NCBI RefSeq assembly: GCF_007725405.1
Contig: NZ_CP042163.1
Span: 3,534,001-3,598,000, forward strand
DNA length: 64,000 bases
Source of the DNA: Shouchella miscanthi
Lineage (GTDB): Bacteria > Bacillota > Bacilli > Bacillales > Bacillaceae_D
Reading direction: 5' to 3'
Shown: positions 52,114-61,265 of the stretch, one piece after another
Numbering within the stretch: the first letter of the stretch is position 1
Layout of the letters: each line of letters starts with the position of its first letter
The notes under the pieces: generated by a model
Seen by the model: the letters and a program-made list of their open reading frames with translations, nothing else
Told to the model about the DNA's origin: nothing
The model's database searches: none
Program-made: the position numbers and the translations under genes

Positions 52114-53022
52114 TTAAAATTCGACATCACTTGACATAAGCTTAAATTGAAAGACAGAGGCTAAAATAATAACAATCCCCAGTGCAAATGATTCTGCTGC
52201 GGCTAGCCCAAATTGATAATATTCAAAAGCATGTACATAAATTAAATAAGCAATCGTGGTAGTGGCAAAATTTGGTCCTCCTTGAGTCATTAAGTAAATA
52301 CTCATAAATACTTGAAATGAGCCAATAATCCCCATCACAAGCAAATACAGTGTCGTTGGTTTTAAAAGCGGCATTGTAATATGCTTAAACTGAGACCAAC
52401 CGCTAGCATGATCGATATCCGCCGCCTCATATAAAGACTTCGGAATCCCACCAAGGGCAGCTAAATACAAAATAATCCCTGCACCATGACCCGTTAACCA
52501 GCTCATTAAAATAAGTGAGAATAATGCGGTACTCCTGCTTCCTAACCACATCGTATTCTCTATCCCGATATAATTAAGGATCATATTTAAGAGTCCCATA
52601 TTTGTCGGGTCATAAATCCAAAACCAGACAAGAGCCATGGTAACACCAGAAGCAACTGTAGGGAGATATAAAGACGCTTTAAAGAAGGTTTGTACTTTTT
52701 TCCCCCGTGGAAAAATAAGCACCGCAAGCACAAGGGTAATCCCAACGCTTACAGGGACAGTCGCTACCGTAAAAACAAAGGTATTGCGCATAGAGCGCCA
52801 AAAAATCTCATCTTGAACCATGGTCTGATAATTCTCTAGTCCAATAAATGTAGACCCCATAACATGATATTGTTGAAAACTCATAACAAACGCATAAATA
52901 ACTGGAATAAAAGTGAACAGTAAGAAGACAAGGATGGGGACAAGAATGAAGACATAACACCAGCCGTAGTCTCTTAAGAATAGTGATAACTTAGATGGTG
53001 TTACCTGTACGGTTTCTGCCAT
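52114..53022 (-). CDS. Carbohydrate ABC transporter permease, MalF type
   Basis: 302 residues from ATG 53022 (AAGGAG 8 nt upstream). Six TMs; EAA loop LYEAADIDHASGWSQFKHITMPLLKPT near 200. Pairs with the MalG-type subunit to form the pore. Confidence 0.94.
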   Translation of the reverse strand: MAETVQVTPSKLSLFLRDYGWCYVFILVPILVFLLFTFIPVIYAFVMSFQQYHVMGSTFIGLENYQTMVQDEIFWRSMRNTFVFTVATVPVSVGITLVLAVLIFPRGKKVQTFFKASLYLPTVASGVTMALVWFWIYDPTNMGLLNMILNYIGIENTMWLGSRSTALFSLILMSWLTGHGAGIILYLAALGGIPKSLYEAADIDHASGWSQFKHITMPLLKPTTLYLLVMGIIGSFQVFMSIYLMTQGGPNFATTTIAYLIYVHAFEYYQFGLAAAESFALGIVIILASVFQFKLMSSDVEF

Positions 53023-53085
53023 AAGAAACGCTCCTTTATAAAGAAAGTAGAAGAGAGTCATTAATCCTCTACTTTCTCATGTTAA

Positions 53086-54408
53086 CTAAGGTTGGTACTT
53101 TGCTGATGCTGCCTCGGTCTTAAATTTTTCAAATGCTTCCTCAGGCGTTAATTCTCCACTAATTAGACCTTGAAAGGTCGGGACAACCACCTGTGTTTTA
53201 AACATGTCGTCTTTAGCAGCAAGCTCGCTCGTAATCGTATTTGGCGGCAATACATTACTCGCAAGTCGTTCAGCGGCAAGTCTATTCTCATCTGAGAGTG
53301 GTAACTCATAATTGTCAGCGGCTTCTTTATGAATGATCGGTAATGCAAGTGCGGAGGATGTTTTTCCAATTGCATCTGCACCAGCCAAGTGTTCAAGCAC
53401 TTTAACACTATTTTCGACATGGGCTTCATCAGCATTGTTTTGTGTAAATAATAAGTAACCCTCTGCTCCACCTTGTGAAACCTCCACTTCTCCCTCGTGA
53501 TGAGGAATTGGAAGCAAGACAAAGTCTAACTCTTCTCCTTCTGTTACACCATCTTGAATCTCTTGATTACGATTCTGAACGATCGCATCTGCATAAGGAA
53601 TAGCCCGACCGTAGAAAAGAGCTTGGTAGTTGTAATACATTTCTTGCCGTTTCGCCGCATCAATGGCTGCAGTCTCAGCTGGCATAATTCCCTCATCTCT
53701 TAGCTTCACAATAAACGTCATCGCTTCTAAAATTCTGTCGTCATCCCATTGAATACCCTCTTCTGTCATTCGATAAGGGATTCCATTATTTCGAGCTAAA
53801 TGGTCTAATAATTCTTCATCAACACCTTGGAATACAAATCCATATTGCCGATCACCGTGGTCATTTTCCTGGTCGCCGATAGAAGCTAGCTCATAAAATT
53901 CATCCCATGTCCAGCCTTCTAACTGAATTTTCTCATAATCGACGTCGTATTCTTCAAGTAATGCTTTATTGCCACCCCATACATGGAGATATTGATACAA
54001 CGGTAAGCCATACATGGATCCTTCTAACGTCATATGATCAAGTGCTACCTCATCATAATCGCTTAAATCAATAGATAATTTGTCATCTATAGGTACTAAA
54101 AGCTCAGTCTCTTTATATTTCCCAAGCGGTCGACCAAAGTATAAATCAGGTGGACTACCTGAATTCAATGCAATATCGAACTTTTGTAACCCCTCTGCCC
54201 AAGATAACACTTCGTACTCTACTTTAATGGTTGGATTTTCTTTTTCAAAAGCAGCAATAGATTCTTTTAATTCACCTTCATATTCACCATGAACAGGATA
54301 CGTCCATACTTTTACGACATCTCTCTTCTCTTCATCCCCTCCACCACACGCCGTTAACGCAACAAGCATAGCGCCTGTTACGGTGGAAGCTATCAACAGC
54401 TTCTTCAT
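53086..54408 (-). CDS. Extracellular sugar-binding lipoprotein (CUT1 ABC)
   Basis: 440 residues from ATG 54408 (GGGGGATAAGGGA upstream); the frame runs further upstream without a site. Lipobox LTAC with cysteine 21, then a type 2 periplasmic-binding fold (VKVWTYPVHGEYEGELKESIAAFEKENPTIKVEYEVLSWAEGLQKF). First gene of the importer operon. Sugar unknown; no glycosidase is adjacent to hint at it. Confidence 0.93.
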   Translation of the reverse strand: MKKLLIASTVTGAMLVALTACGGGDEEKRDVVKVWTYPVHGEYEGELKESIAAFEKENPTIKVEYEVLSWAEGLQKFDIALNSGSPPDLYFGRPLGKYKETELLVPIDDKLSIDLSDYDEVALDHMTLEGSMYGLPLYQYLHVWGGNKALLEEYDVDYEKIQLEGWTWDEFYELASIGDQENDHGDRQYGFVFQGVDEELLDHLARNNGIPYRMTEEGIQWDDDRILEAMTFIVKLRDEGIMPAETAAIDAAKRQEMYYNYQALFYGRAIPYADAIVQNRNQEIQDGVTEGEELDFVLLPIPHHEGEVEVSQGGAEGYLLFTQNNADEAHVENSVKVLEHLAGADAIGKTSSALALPIIHKEAADNYELPLSDENRLAAERLASNVLPPNTITSELAAKDDMFKTQVVVPTFQGLISGELTPEEAFEKFKTEAASAKYQP

Positions 54409-54594
54409 TCCCTTATCCCCCTTTTTTATCTGTTGATCACCCTGACCTTTCCCCCCTCCTTTTAGTAGTAGTTGATAGTACAATGTATGCCTTACGATCT
54501 TTGGACATACCATTTTCAACTAAAACAGAATAACGTTTAGATCGTTTATCGATAGAGAGAGTATGCCAGCAGAGGTTACTATATCAAAAAAATA

Positions 54595-54623
54595 ATGACG
54601 ATTTCCTTATAACTATGTATAAT
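54595..54623 (+). promoter_or_regulatory. Promoter of the BASS transporter gene
   Basis: ATGACG, 17-bp spacer, TATAAT; the start codon is about 58 nt downstream. Confidence 0.5.
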
Positions 54624-54680
54624 GATGTACACACAGAGAGAACAAAAGTATTTTTAATTAGCACTACGCGGGGTGAGAGC

Positions 54681-55643
54681 ATGAAACAAATTGAAATGAT
54701 TAGTTCGTTTGCAGGAAAGTATTTTGTCTTCTTCGTCATAGGTGCAAGCGTGCTTGCATTCTTAATACCGGAGCCATTTTTACCTATCGCTGGCTACGTC
54801 CCCATTTTACTTGGAGTGATTATGTTTGGAATGGGAATGACGCTAAAGCCTGTCGATTTTAAAATGGTAGCAAAGCATCCATTACCTGTATTTCTAGGTC
54901 TTGTTGCACAATTTACAATTATGCCACTAACGGCATTTGGCATTGCCTACTTATTAAATCTTCCACCAGAATTAGCAGCCGGTCTCGTTTTGCTTGGTTC
55001 TGTACCAGGAGGAACATCGTCAAATGTTATGGTTTACCTTGCAAAAGGAGACTTACCTTTGTCTATTACCATGACGTCGTTTTCCACTCTTGTAGCACCA
55101 ATTGCTACTCCGGCGATTTTGTATATTCTTGCAAATCAATGGATGCCTGTTCAATTTTGGGATATGTTCACCATGATTGTTCAAGTGATTATTATTCCGG
55201 TGGCTCTTGGCGTGACCATAAAACGATTCTTGCCCACATTTGCTCAACAAACAGAAAAAGCAATGCCTCTCGTATCCGTACTAGCGGTACTAGCTATTCT
55301 GTCTGCCGTGGTCGCTGCAAACAATGAGGCCCTCGCTTCTACTGGGTTAATTGTCTTTTTCGCTGTCATGCTTCATAATGCAGCCGGGTTAATTCTTGGG
55401 TATCTTGCTGCTGCTGCTTTCCGCTTGTCACCAAGTCAATGCAGAGCAGTCTCAATTGAAATTGGTATGCAAAACACCGGGCTCGGTGCAACACTTGCTA
55501 CGGCTCATTTAACACCACTAGCTGCCATCCCAAGTGTATTTGGAGCTGCTTGGCATAACTTTACTGGAACCATTGTCGCAACCTATTGGGCCAGAAAGAA
55601 AAGTGATAAAGAACATGTACCAACACAGAAAAAAAGCGCATAA
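54681..55643 (+). CDS. Bile acid:sodium symporter family (BASS) transporter
   Basis: 320 residues from ATG 54681 (GGGGTGAG upstream); the open frame from 54615 has no RBS. Ten-TM BASS fold with GMGMTLKPVDFKMV, LVLLGSVPGGTSSNVMVYLAKGD near 104-126 and IEIGMQNTGLGATLA near 265, the sodium-site crossover motifs. Bacterial members carry organic anions such as pantoate or 2-oxo acids; cargo not predictable here. Confidence 0.92.
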   Translation: MKQIEMISSFAGKYFVFFVIGASVLAFLIPEPFLPIAGYVPILLGVIMFGMGMTLKPVDFKMVAKHPLPVFLGLVAQFTIMPLTAFGIAYLLNLPPELAAGLVLLGSVPGGTSSNVMVYLAKGDLPLSITMTSFSTLVAPIATPAILYILANQWMPVQFWDMFTMIVQVIIIPVALGVTIKRFLPTFAQQTEKAMPLVSVLAVLAILSAVVAANNEALASTGLIVFFAVMLHNAAGLILGYLAAAAFRLSPSQCRAVSIEIGMQNTGLGATLATAHLTPLAAIPSVFGAAWHNFTGTIVATYWARKKSDKEHVPTQKKSA

Positions 55644-55654
55644 CCACACTAACT

Positions 55655-55691
55655 GGCGAATGATCTTTATTAACAGGATCATTCGCCTTTT
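55655..55691 (+). terminator. Terminator after BASS gene
   Basis: 11-bp arms GGCGAATGATC and GATCATTCGCC, 11-nt loop, then Ts. Confidence 0.88.
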
Positions 55692-55823
55692 GCTTTAAAA
55701 AGACATCATTCAAACAATCGCGCAGAGTTGATTACCACTCGTGAACTTAAGTAGAAGCTCCTTAGAATGCATAAGGTTTCTTTATCCTCACATACTAAAG
55801 CTACCTAGGAGGAGGACAAGAAA

Positions 55824-56558
55824 ATGAAACGATACCAGCTACTCGTTCTACTTGCAATCATACTCTTTAGCGTTACCCATTCATCTGCTAGCTTTGCCGC
55901 AATTAAAGAGCGCTATGAATATGAACAAACAGGCAAAGTTTTCTGGGAAGCTGATACAGACGAAACAAAACTCGCTTTAACCTTTGATGATGGACCTCAC
56001 CCTGCTAACACACCTGAATTACTTGATATTCTAAAAGGATATAATGTAAAGGCGACGTTTTTCGTTGTCGGAAAATGGGTCGAAGCCTATCCAGACATCG
56101 TCCAACGCATGCTTGATGAAGGACATGAAGTGGCTAACCATACATACTCCCATATTTATGATGAGGCCATAACTAAAGAGGAATTAATGGAGGAAATTGA
56201 TCACGCCAATCAAGTTTTAGAGGAAACGGTTCATATTCGCCCCACCTATTTCCGTCCTGTAGGAGGGTATTACACAGATGATATTATCGATGCTGCCATT
56301 GATTTAGAACAAGACGTTCTACTATGGTCTTGGCATCAAGACCCTCGCGATTGGGCAGGTACACCTACAAATGAAATTGTGAAACACGTCGTCGACCATG
56401 CACAAGGAGGCGATGTCATCCTACTTCACGATGGTGGTGGAAATCGACAAGAAACATTGCGAGCAGTGAAATTGCTTATTCCTGTACTAAAACACCAAGG
56501 GTATCAATTTGTAACGGCTTCAGAACTTTTAAAGCCCTCTCCCCTTTTCCATCATTAA
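55824..56558 (+). CDS. Secreted polysaccharide deacetylase
   Basis: 244 residues. Signal peptide ending SFAA near 27. NodB domain (about 50-240): LALTFDDGPHPANT (motif 1 with catalytic Asp), HTYSH (metal His motif 2), RPVGGYYTDDI, LLWSWHQDPRDW and ILLHDGGGNR. Deacetylates peptidoglycan, chitooligosaccharide or a related glycan. RBS AGGAGGA. Single gene. Confidence 0.93.
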   Translation: MKRYQLLVLLAIILFSVTHSSASFAAIKERYEYEQTGKVFWEADTDETKLALTFDDGPHPANTPELLDILKGYNVKATFFVVGKWVEAYPDIVQRMLDEGHEVANHTYSHIYDEAITKEELMEEIDHANQVLEETVHIRPTYFRPVGGYYTDDIIDAAIDLEQDVLLWSWHQDPRDWAGTPTNEIVKHVVDHAQGGDVILLHDGGGNRQETLRAVKLLIPVLKHQGYQFVTASELLKPSPLFHH

Positions 56559-56581
56559 GAGAGGGGTGTTTCAAGACAACG

Positions 56582-56614
56582 AAAAAGCAAGGCTCCCCTT
56601 GTGCCTTGCTTTTT
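56582..56614. terminator. Bidirectional terminator between deacetylase and DacF genes
   Basis: AAAAAGCAAGG and CCTTGCTTTTT, 11-nt loop. Confidence 0.88.
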
Positions 56615-56616
56615 AC

Positions 56617-57729
56617 TTATTTTAAGTTTAAAAATTGAAGGAGACGGTCAATAAACGTTGGATTCTCTTCTTGATGGACTTCAACTTTCTCTTCTTCTTC
56701 TACTTCTTCTTCTACTTCTTCTTCAATCTGTTTAAGTGGTTCAGAGCGAATCACCTGATCATCATCCTCAATGATCAATGAACCGTTCCGAATATCAAAC
56801 TGAAGATCCGCATCCTTTTCATACGTAATCGATGTGGTATGTTCAAGAATATATTCATTCCCATAACCATCTTCAAACTGCTTCCCTTTTTCTACCGTTT
56901 TCGTATCGTACGTGTCGACACCATACTCAAGTAATCGCTTTGTATCATGATAACTGTCGTTTGTTGTCGGTGCATTTAAGGTAACAGCAATGTATTCATC
57001 GTTATCTGTCTCGTATGTCGTTACCAGTGTAAAACCTGATTGTGAGACAAATCCATTCTTCACACCTGTTACTTCCTCGTGATCACGAACTAGTTGATGG
57101 TGGTTGTACAGTGTTGTTTCCCACCCTTCACCAATCCATTCTAATTCTTCTGTCGCTACAATTTCTCGAAATGTGCTATTTTTCATAGCGTACTTCGTAA
57201 TTTTTGCCATATCAGCAGCTGTTGTATAATGATCGTCATCGTATAAACCATGAGGATTTGTAAAATGCGTATTCGAAACACCGACTTGTTCTTCTACGAA
57301 CGTATTCATCTGCTCAGCAAACGCTTCTTCACTACCTGCCATATGCTCAGCAATAGCTGTTCCTGCATCGTTCCCCGAGTTGATTAATAAGCCTTGTACG
57401 AGCTGCTCAAGCTTCATCTCTTCATTTTCTAGAAGATAGACAGAAGTTCCAATGACATCGACTGCGTTCTCGCTAATGGTCACCTTGTCCTTCAAGTTCC
57501 CTTGTTCGATAGCAAGAATGCCTGTTACGATTTTTGTAATGCTCGCTGGGTACATTTTTTGATTTGCTTCCTTATCAAACAGAACCTCTCCTGATTTTGC
57601 GCTCATCAACACAGCTGCTTCACTATGTACATTTGGTGCTTCTGTATTTGCAACTGCTGAGTTCGTTGACACGGCCAGTATAACGATAACCATCATTGTA
57701 CAACAAACATGACGTAATTTGGTTCCCAT
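56617..57729 (-). CDS. D-alanyl-D-alanine carboxypeptidase (DacF/PBP5-like) with KNG in place of KTG
   Basis: 370 residues. Signal peptide, then the S11 peptidase domain: SITK (S63-K66), SGN (118-120) and, where KTG/KSG is expected, VKNG (K224, N225, G226). Codon AAT is clear on the DNA. C-terminal PBP5_C-like beta domain, a Glu/Val-rich stretch (about 338-355) and a short amphipathic end (FIDRLLQFLNL) for membrane attachment. Would trim pentapeptide side chains outside the membrane; the missing hydroxyl may change activity or drug binding. Confidence 0.9.
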   Translation of the reverse strand: MGTKLRHVCCTMMVIVILAVSTNSAVANTEAPNVHSEAAVLMSAKSGEVLFDKEANQKMYPASITKIVTGILAIEQGNLKDKVTISENAVDVIGTSVYLLENEEMKLEQLVQGLLINSGNDAGTAIAEHMAGSEEAFAEQMNTFVEEQVGVSNTHFTNPHGLYDDDHYTTAADMAKITKYAMKNSTFREIVATEELEWIGEGWETTLYNHHQLVRDHEEVTGVKNGFVSQSGFTLVTTYETDNDEYIAVTLNAPTTNDSYHDTKRLLEYGVDTYDTKTVEKGKQFEDGYGNEYILEHTTSITYEKDADLQFDIRNGSLIIEDDDQVIRSEPLKQIEEEVEEEVEEEEKVEVHQEENPTFIDRLLQFLNLK

Positions 57730-57839
57730 ATTGATTCCCCTTCGACTTCATTCTACAATTTCCCCATCCTATATTTAAGCAGAAGGAGATCAAAGGAATG
57801 TAACAAAGAGATAACAATATTGTTTCAAGACCCTAACGA

Positions 57840-58577
57840 TTATGCGGCTTGTGGGACAAGTTTTGCATGAACAACGAAACGTCCATCTTGTCCGGTGCTG
57901 TCATCACATGTCGAAAATGTAATGATTCGATCACTGCTCGATACCTCAGTAGCTGATGAATACATTGAACGTGCTTGTATTTCTCTTAAAAATTCACCGT
58001 ATGCCTCATCATCTTCAAAATCAGTTTCGATGTAGTAAAAATCTGTTGTCGTATAATAAACGGAAAAAACGTCAATCGTATATTGTCCAACTGGTGTATC
58101 AAAAAAATGTCCGTCGCTCTCGTAAAAGAACGCTTCATCCGTAAAACGTTCTAGCTCATTGAACATGGTGCCATCACGCATATGATGACCATATAAAATG
58201 GTATGTTTCGCTTCTTCAGGGTGATTTCGATAATCCATAAAAATGCTACCTGCTCTTGTGCGTTCACCTTTGTAATTTCGGTTTAAATAGTAGTCGTTAT
58301 CACTGCTTTGTAAAACAGGATAATGAATCTCCGTGTCATTAATTGAAACCCATCCAACAATATCTTGATTAATGGCACGCAGCTCGTCAAACGCATTTTT
58401 CCCCTCACTGTTCGCTTCTTCCTGCAACAAGTGAGTGTCAGAATAGATGTCTTTTGCCTCCAGCAACGTTTGCTTATTCTCATACGAGTCATACCAAATA
58501 TAAACAAGATGACCACTCGCATAAAGGAAAACAAGCGCAAAAAAAACATTTATGGCTTTACTCCACATGCGCTTCAT
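57840..58577 (-). CDS. srtB: Class B sortase
   Basis: 245 residues. N-terminal membrane anchor (about 9-29), sortase fold with catalytic H131 (ILYGHHMRDGTMF), C224 (ITFSTCDD) and R233. Anchors haem-binding NEAT proteins to peptidoglycan in Isd systems. Last gene of the leftward haem operon, 16 nt after the ATPase. Two proteins in the operon carry matching NPQTN/NPQTS signals, which confirms the class. Confidence 0.95.
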   Translation of the reverse strand: MKRMWSKAINVFFALVFLYASGHLVYIWYDSYENKQTLLEAKDIYSDTHLLQEEANSEGKNAFDELRAINQDIVGWVSINDTEIHYPVLQSSDNDYYLNRNYKGERTRAGSIFMDYRNHPEEAKHTILYGHHMRDGTMFNELERFTDEAFFYESDGHFFDTPVGQYTIDVFSVYYTTTDFYYIETDFEDDEAYGEFLREIQARSMYSSATEVSSSDRIITFSTCDDSTGQDGRFVVHAKLVPQAA

Positions 58578-58593
58578 TTTTCACATCCTTCCT

Positions 58594-59370
58594 TTACAGT
58601 TTCCCTGTCGGAATAAGCAGTGGTTTAGTCAGTTCACTTCCCTTATCAATACGTGCTCTTACACAAAATACGTCTTCTACTAAAGAAGTCGTCAACACTT
58701 CCTGTACGTTACCTGCCGCTACGAGCACTCCTTCTTTCATTACCCATAGATCATCACTATATTGCAACGCTTGGTTTAAATCATGTATGACCATAATGAT
58801 GGTTTTGCCTTGCTCATTTTTCAGCCTTTCAATTAAATCAAGTAATTCAAACTGATGATAAAGATCTAAATACGTCGTTGGTTCATCTAAAAGTAAAATG
58901 GGGGTCTGTTGAGCTAGAGAAAGCGCCAACCATACCCTTTGTCGCTCTCCACCTGACAACTCGAGAAGGGATTTGTTAGCCATTGCGTCTAGACCTGTCA
59001 TCACTAATGCTTCCTCTACCGCTTGCTCGTCTTCTTTTTTCCATGAACCGAACCTACTCTGATATGGAAACCGCCCGTACTTGACAAGGCTTTTAATTGT
59101 GAGATCGTGTGCTACATCGTTTTCTTGGTAAACAATCGCTAGTTGCTTTGCCCAATCTTTCAAGGAATACGAATCCATTTTTTTCTTATAAAGAGTAGCA
59201 TATCCTTGTTGCACTTGCAGTTGTCTTGCCAAAAGCGACAGCACAGTGGACTTTCCGCTTCCGTTCGGCCCTACAATGGACGTTATCTTACCAAGTCGAA
59301 TGGAGCCACTCAACTTGTCTATGAATGGTTGCTGTTTCGTGTAGGCAAAAGACACATTATGTATTTCCAT
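58594..59370 (-). CDS. Haem/iron-siderophore ABC transporter ATPase
   Basis: 258 residues, FecE/HmuV type: Walker A GPNGSGKST, signature LSGGERQRVW, Walker B ILLLDEPTTYLD, H-loop VIHDLN. It overlaps the permease gene by 14 nt. Supplies energy for haem uptake with the IsdE/IsdF-like partners. Staphylococcal isd loci use a shared ATPase (FhuC); here it is encoded in the operon. Confidence 0.94.
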   Translation of the reverse strand: MEIHNVSFAYTKQQPFIDKLSGSIRLGKITSIVGPNGSGKSTVLSLLARQLQVQQGYATLYKKKMDSYSLKDWAKQLAIVYQENDVAHDLTIKSLVKYGRFPYQSRFGSWKKEDEQAVEEALVMTGLDAMANKSLLELSGGERQRVWLALSLAQQTPILLLDEPTTYLDLYHQFELLDLIERLKNEQGKTIIMVIHDLNQALQYSDDLWVMKEGVLVAAGNVQEVLTTSLVEDVFCVRARIDKGSELTKPLLIPTGKL

Positions 59371-60340
59371 TATTGATACGCCCCCTGACTAGCAAAAAGA
59401 TTAAGAACGGTCCACCTATAATGGACATAAAAATGGATGCTGGAATCTCATTTGGTGCTAATACGAGCCGTCCAAGTGTATCCGCGAGTAATAAGATCCA
59501 AGCTCCAGCAATAGCACAAAATGGTAGCAACCACTTATAATCAGAACCAATTAGTTGTCTGCCAATATGAGGAACCAGTAATCCTAAAAACGCAATGACG
59601 CCAGCGACTGCCGTTGCAATGGAAGCAAGTACAACCGCTATTATGGACACAATCAAACGAGTGGATGTTACTTTCATTCCAATTCCAAGGGCCGTTTTAT
59701 CACTAAGTAATAATCGGTTGCATGCACTGGCTAAAAACAAAGAAAGTAAAATGGCAGCACCGCCGTAAAGCATCATGAGTGTTGCATCAGACCACGTTTT
59801 CATAGCTAATGTAGAAGTCGTTGCTGCCGAAATACTCGTGACCGAATAACTCCCTCGATAATTAAACACTTCTGCTAAGCCTGTAAATGTAGCATGAACC
59901 GCTACACCGATCAAAATTAGCTTTAGAGGATTTAAACCGCCTCGATAAGCAAAGCTATACACAAGGAGAAAAGCAATGATTCCTCCAATAAAAGCAAAGA
60001 GTGGCATAAAGAAATACAACTGCGGATAGATGGTCACGAATAATAACGAGGTAAAGCTCGCTCCTGACGAAATCCCAATAATACTTGGATCCGCAATCGG
60101 ATTCCTCATTACAGCTTGCATTAACGCACCTGAAATAGCCAAAGCTCCACCTGCAAAACAAGCGATGATTATACGTGGTAACCGTAGATCATAAATAACG
60201 TTTACCTCTTCATCTGTTTTTGAAACTAAACCATCTAGTAATTGAGTAAACGGTACACGAATACTACCACTCATAACAGCTAGATAGAGAAGGAAAAGAA
60301 ATGTAATCGTTACACTGGTAAAAACAATGGTTTTTCTCAC
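59357..60340 (-). CDS. isdF: FecCD-family permease of the haem importer (IsdF-like)
   Basis: 327 residues, nine to ten TMs. DLRLPRIIIACFAGGALAISGALMQAVMRNPIADP (about 48-82) is the FecCD signature, FLGLLVPHIGRQLIGSDYKWLLPF lies near 255. Overlaps the binding-protein gene by 4 nt and the ATPase gene by 14 nt. Symbol by context. Confidence 0.93.
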   Translation of the reverse strand: MRKTIVFTSVTITFLFLLYLAVMSGSIRVPFTQLLDGLVSKTDEEVNVIYDLRLPRIIIACFAGGALAISGALMQAVMRNPIADPSIIGISSGASFTSLLFVTIYPQLYFFMPLFAFIGGIIAFLLVYSFAYRGGLNPLKLILIGVAVHATFTGLAEVFNYRGSYSVTSISAATTSTLAMKTWSDATLMMLYGGAAILLSLFLASACNRLLLSDKTALGIGMKVTSTRLIVSIIAVVLASIATAVAGVIAFLGLLVPHIGRQLIGSDYKWLLPFCAIAGAWILLLADTLGRLVLAPNEIPASIFMSIIGGPFLIFLLVRGRINNGNT

Positions 60341-61242
60341 CTTTCATTGTCCTCCGGATGCAACATTTCCTCTAAGGCATCCAATGCTTCAAGAACTGCA
60401 ACATTTCCAGTCGTTCCAAACAATTCTTCTTCTAAATCGTAAACCCGTCCTTTTTCGACTGCACGAAAATGTTTCCAAATATCATTGCTTTTAAATTCTT
60501 CATCAAACATCTCGATCACCTCTTCTGGCATACCATGGGCTGCACGTAAAATAATATCCGGGTTCGACTGTTGCAGATATTCTGTATTAGAAGCCAAATA
60601 CTCCATATCATTACCTGCATCAATTGCCATTTCTCCTCCAGCAATTTGGACAAGATCACCTATATATGAATGTTCAGTAGCAACAAGATAGCTTCCTGGA
60701 ACTCCCATTAAAACAAGAACTGATGGCTTTTCGCTAGTGCGATACGCCTCTTCTAGCTCAGTTATTCGACCTTTAAAGCCGTTTACTAATGCAGTCGCTT
60801 CATCCTCACGATTGTACCGCTCACCGATGTCCAAAATTTCTTGAATCATGCCTTCAACACTTTGAAAATCTAAAAACTCTGCCTCGATTCCAGCTGATGT
60901 AAAAGGTTCTTCTAAATCCACTTGCAATGTCGTTACACTCCAAACAACGTCCGCCTGGAGCTGTCTAATTTGTTCTACATCTGGGCTCATTGGATTACCT
61001 AGTTCAGTGACATCGTCATAACGTGTAGGCAGTTCTTTATAGCTGGTTGGAATACCGACTAGATCTAAATCAAGAGCAGCCGCTAATTCCGTTGCAGATA
61101 CTGTCATAGCAACAATTCGCTCTTCTTGAGCGGAAGCAGCAGAAGAAGGAGTATATTCTCCTTCTTTCGGATCACTTGTTGGCTGACATGCCGCAAACAG
61201 AAACAAACTCGTTAGCACGACACCATAAAGTGACTTCTGCAT
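60337..61242 (-). CDS. isdE: Haem-binding lipoprotein of the ABC importer (IsdE-like)
   Basis: 301 residues from ATG 61242, with AGAGGG 6 nt upstream; earlier in-frame ATGs at 61248 and 61260 lie on or before the site. Lipobox FAAC, cysteine 19, then a cluster A-2 periplasmic-binding fold (RIVAMTVSATELAAALDLDLVGIP...). Receives haem from NEAT proteins and passes it to the IsdF-like permease. Confidence 0.9.
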   Translation of the reverse strand: MQKSLYGVVLTSLFLFAACQPTSDPKEGEYTPSSAASAQEERIVAMTVSATELAAALDLDLVGIPTSYKELPTRYDDVTELGNPMSPDVEQIRQLQADVVWSVTTLQVDLEEPFTSAGIEAEFLDFQSVEGMIQEILDIGERYNREDEATALVNGFKGRITELEEAYRTSEKPSVLVLMGVPGSYLVATEHSYIGDLVQIAGGEMAIDAGNDMEYLASNTEYLQQSNPDIILRAAHGMPEEVIEMFDEEFKSNDIWKHFRAVEKGRVYDLEEELFGTTGNVAVLEALDALEEMLHPEDNER

Positions 61243-61265
61243 AGCCATCCCTCTTTTCATTATTT

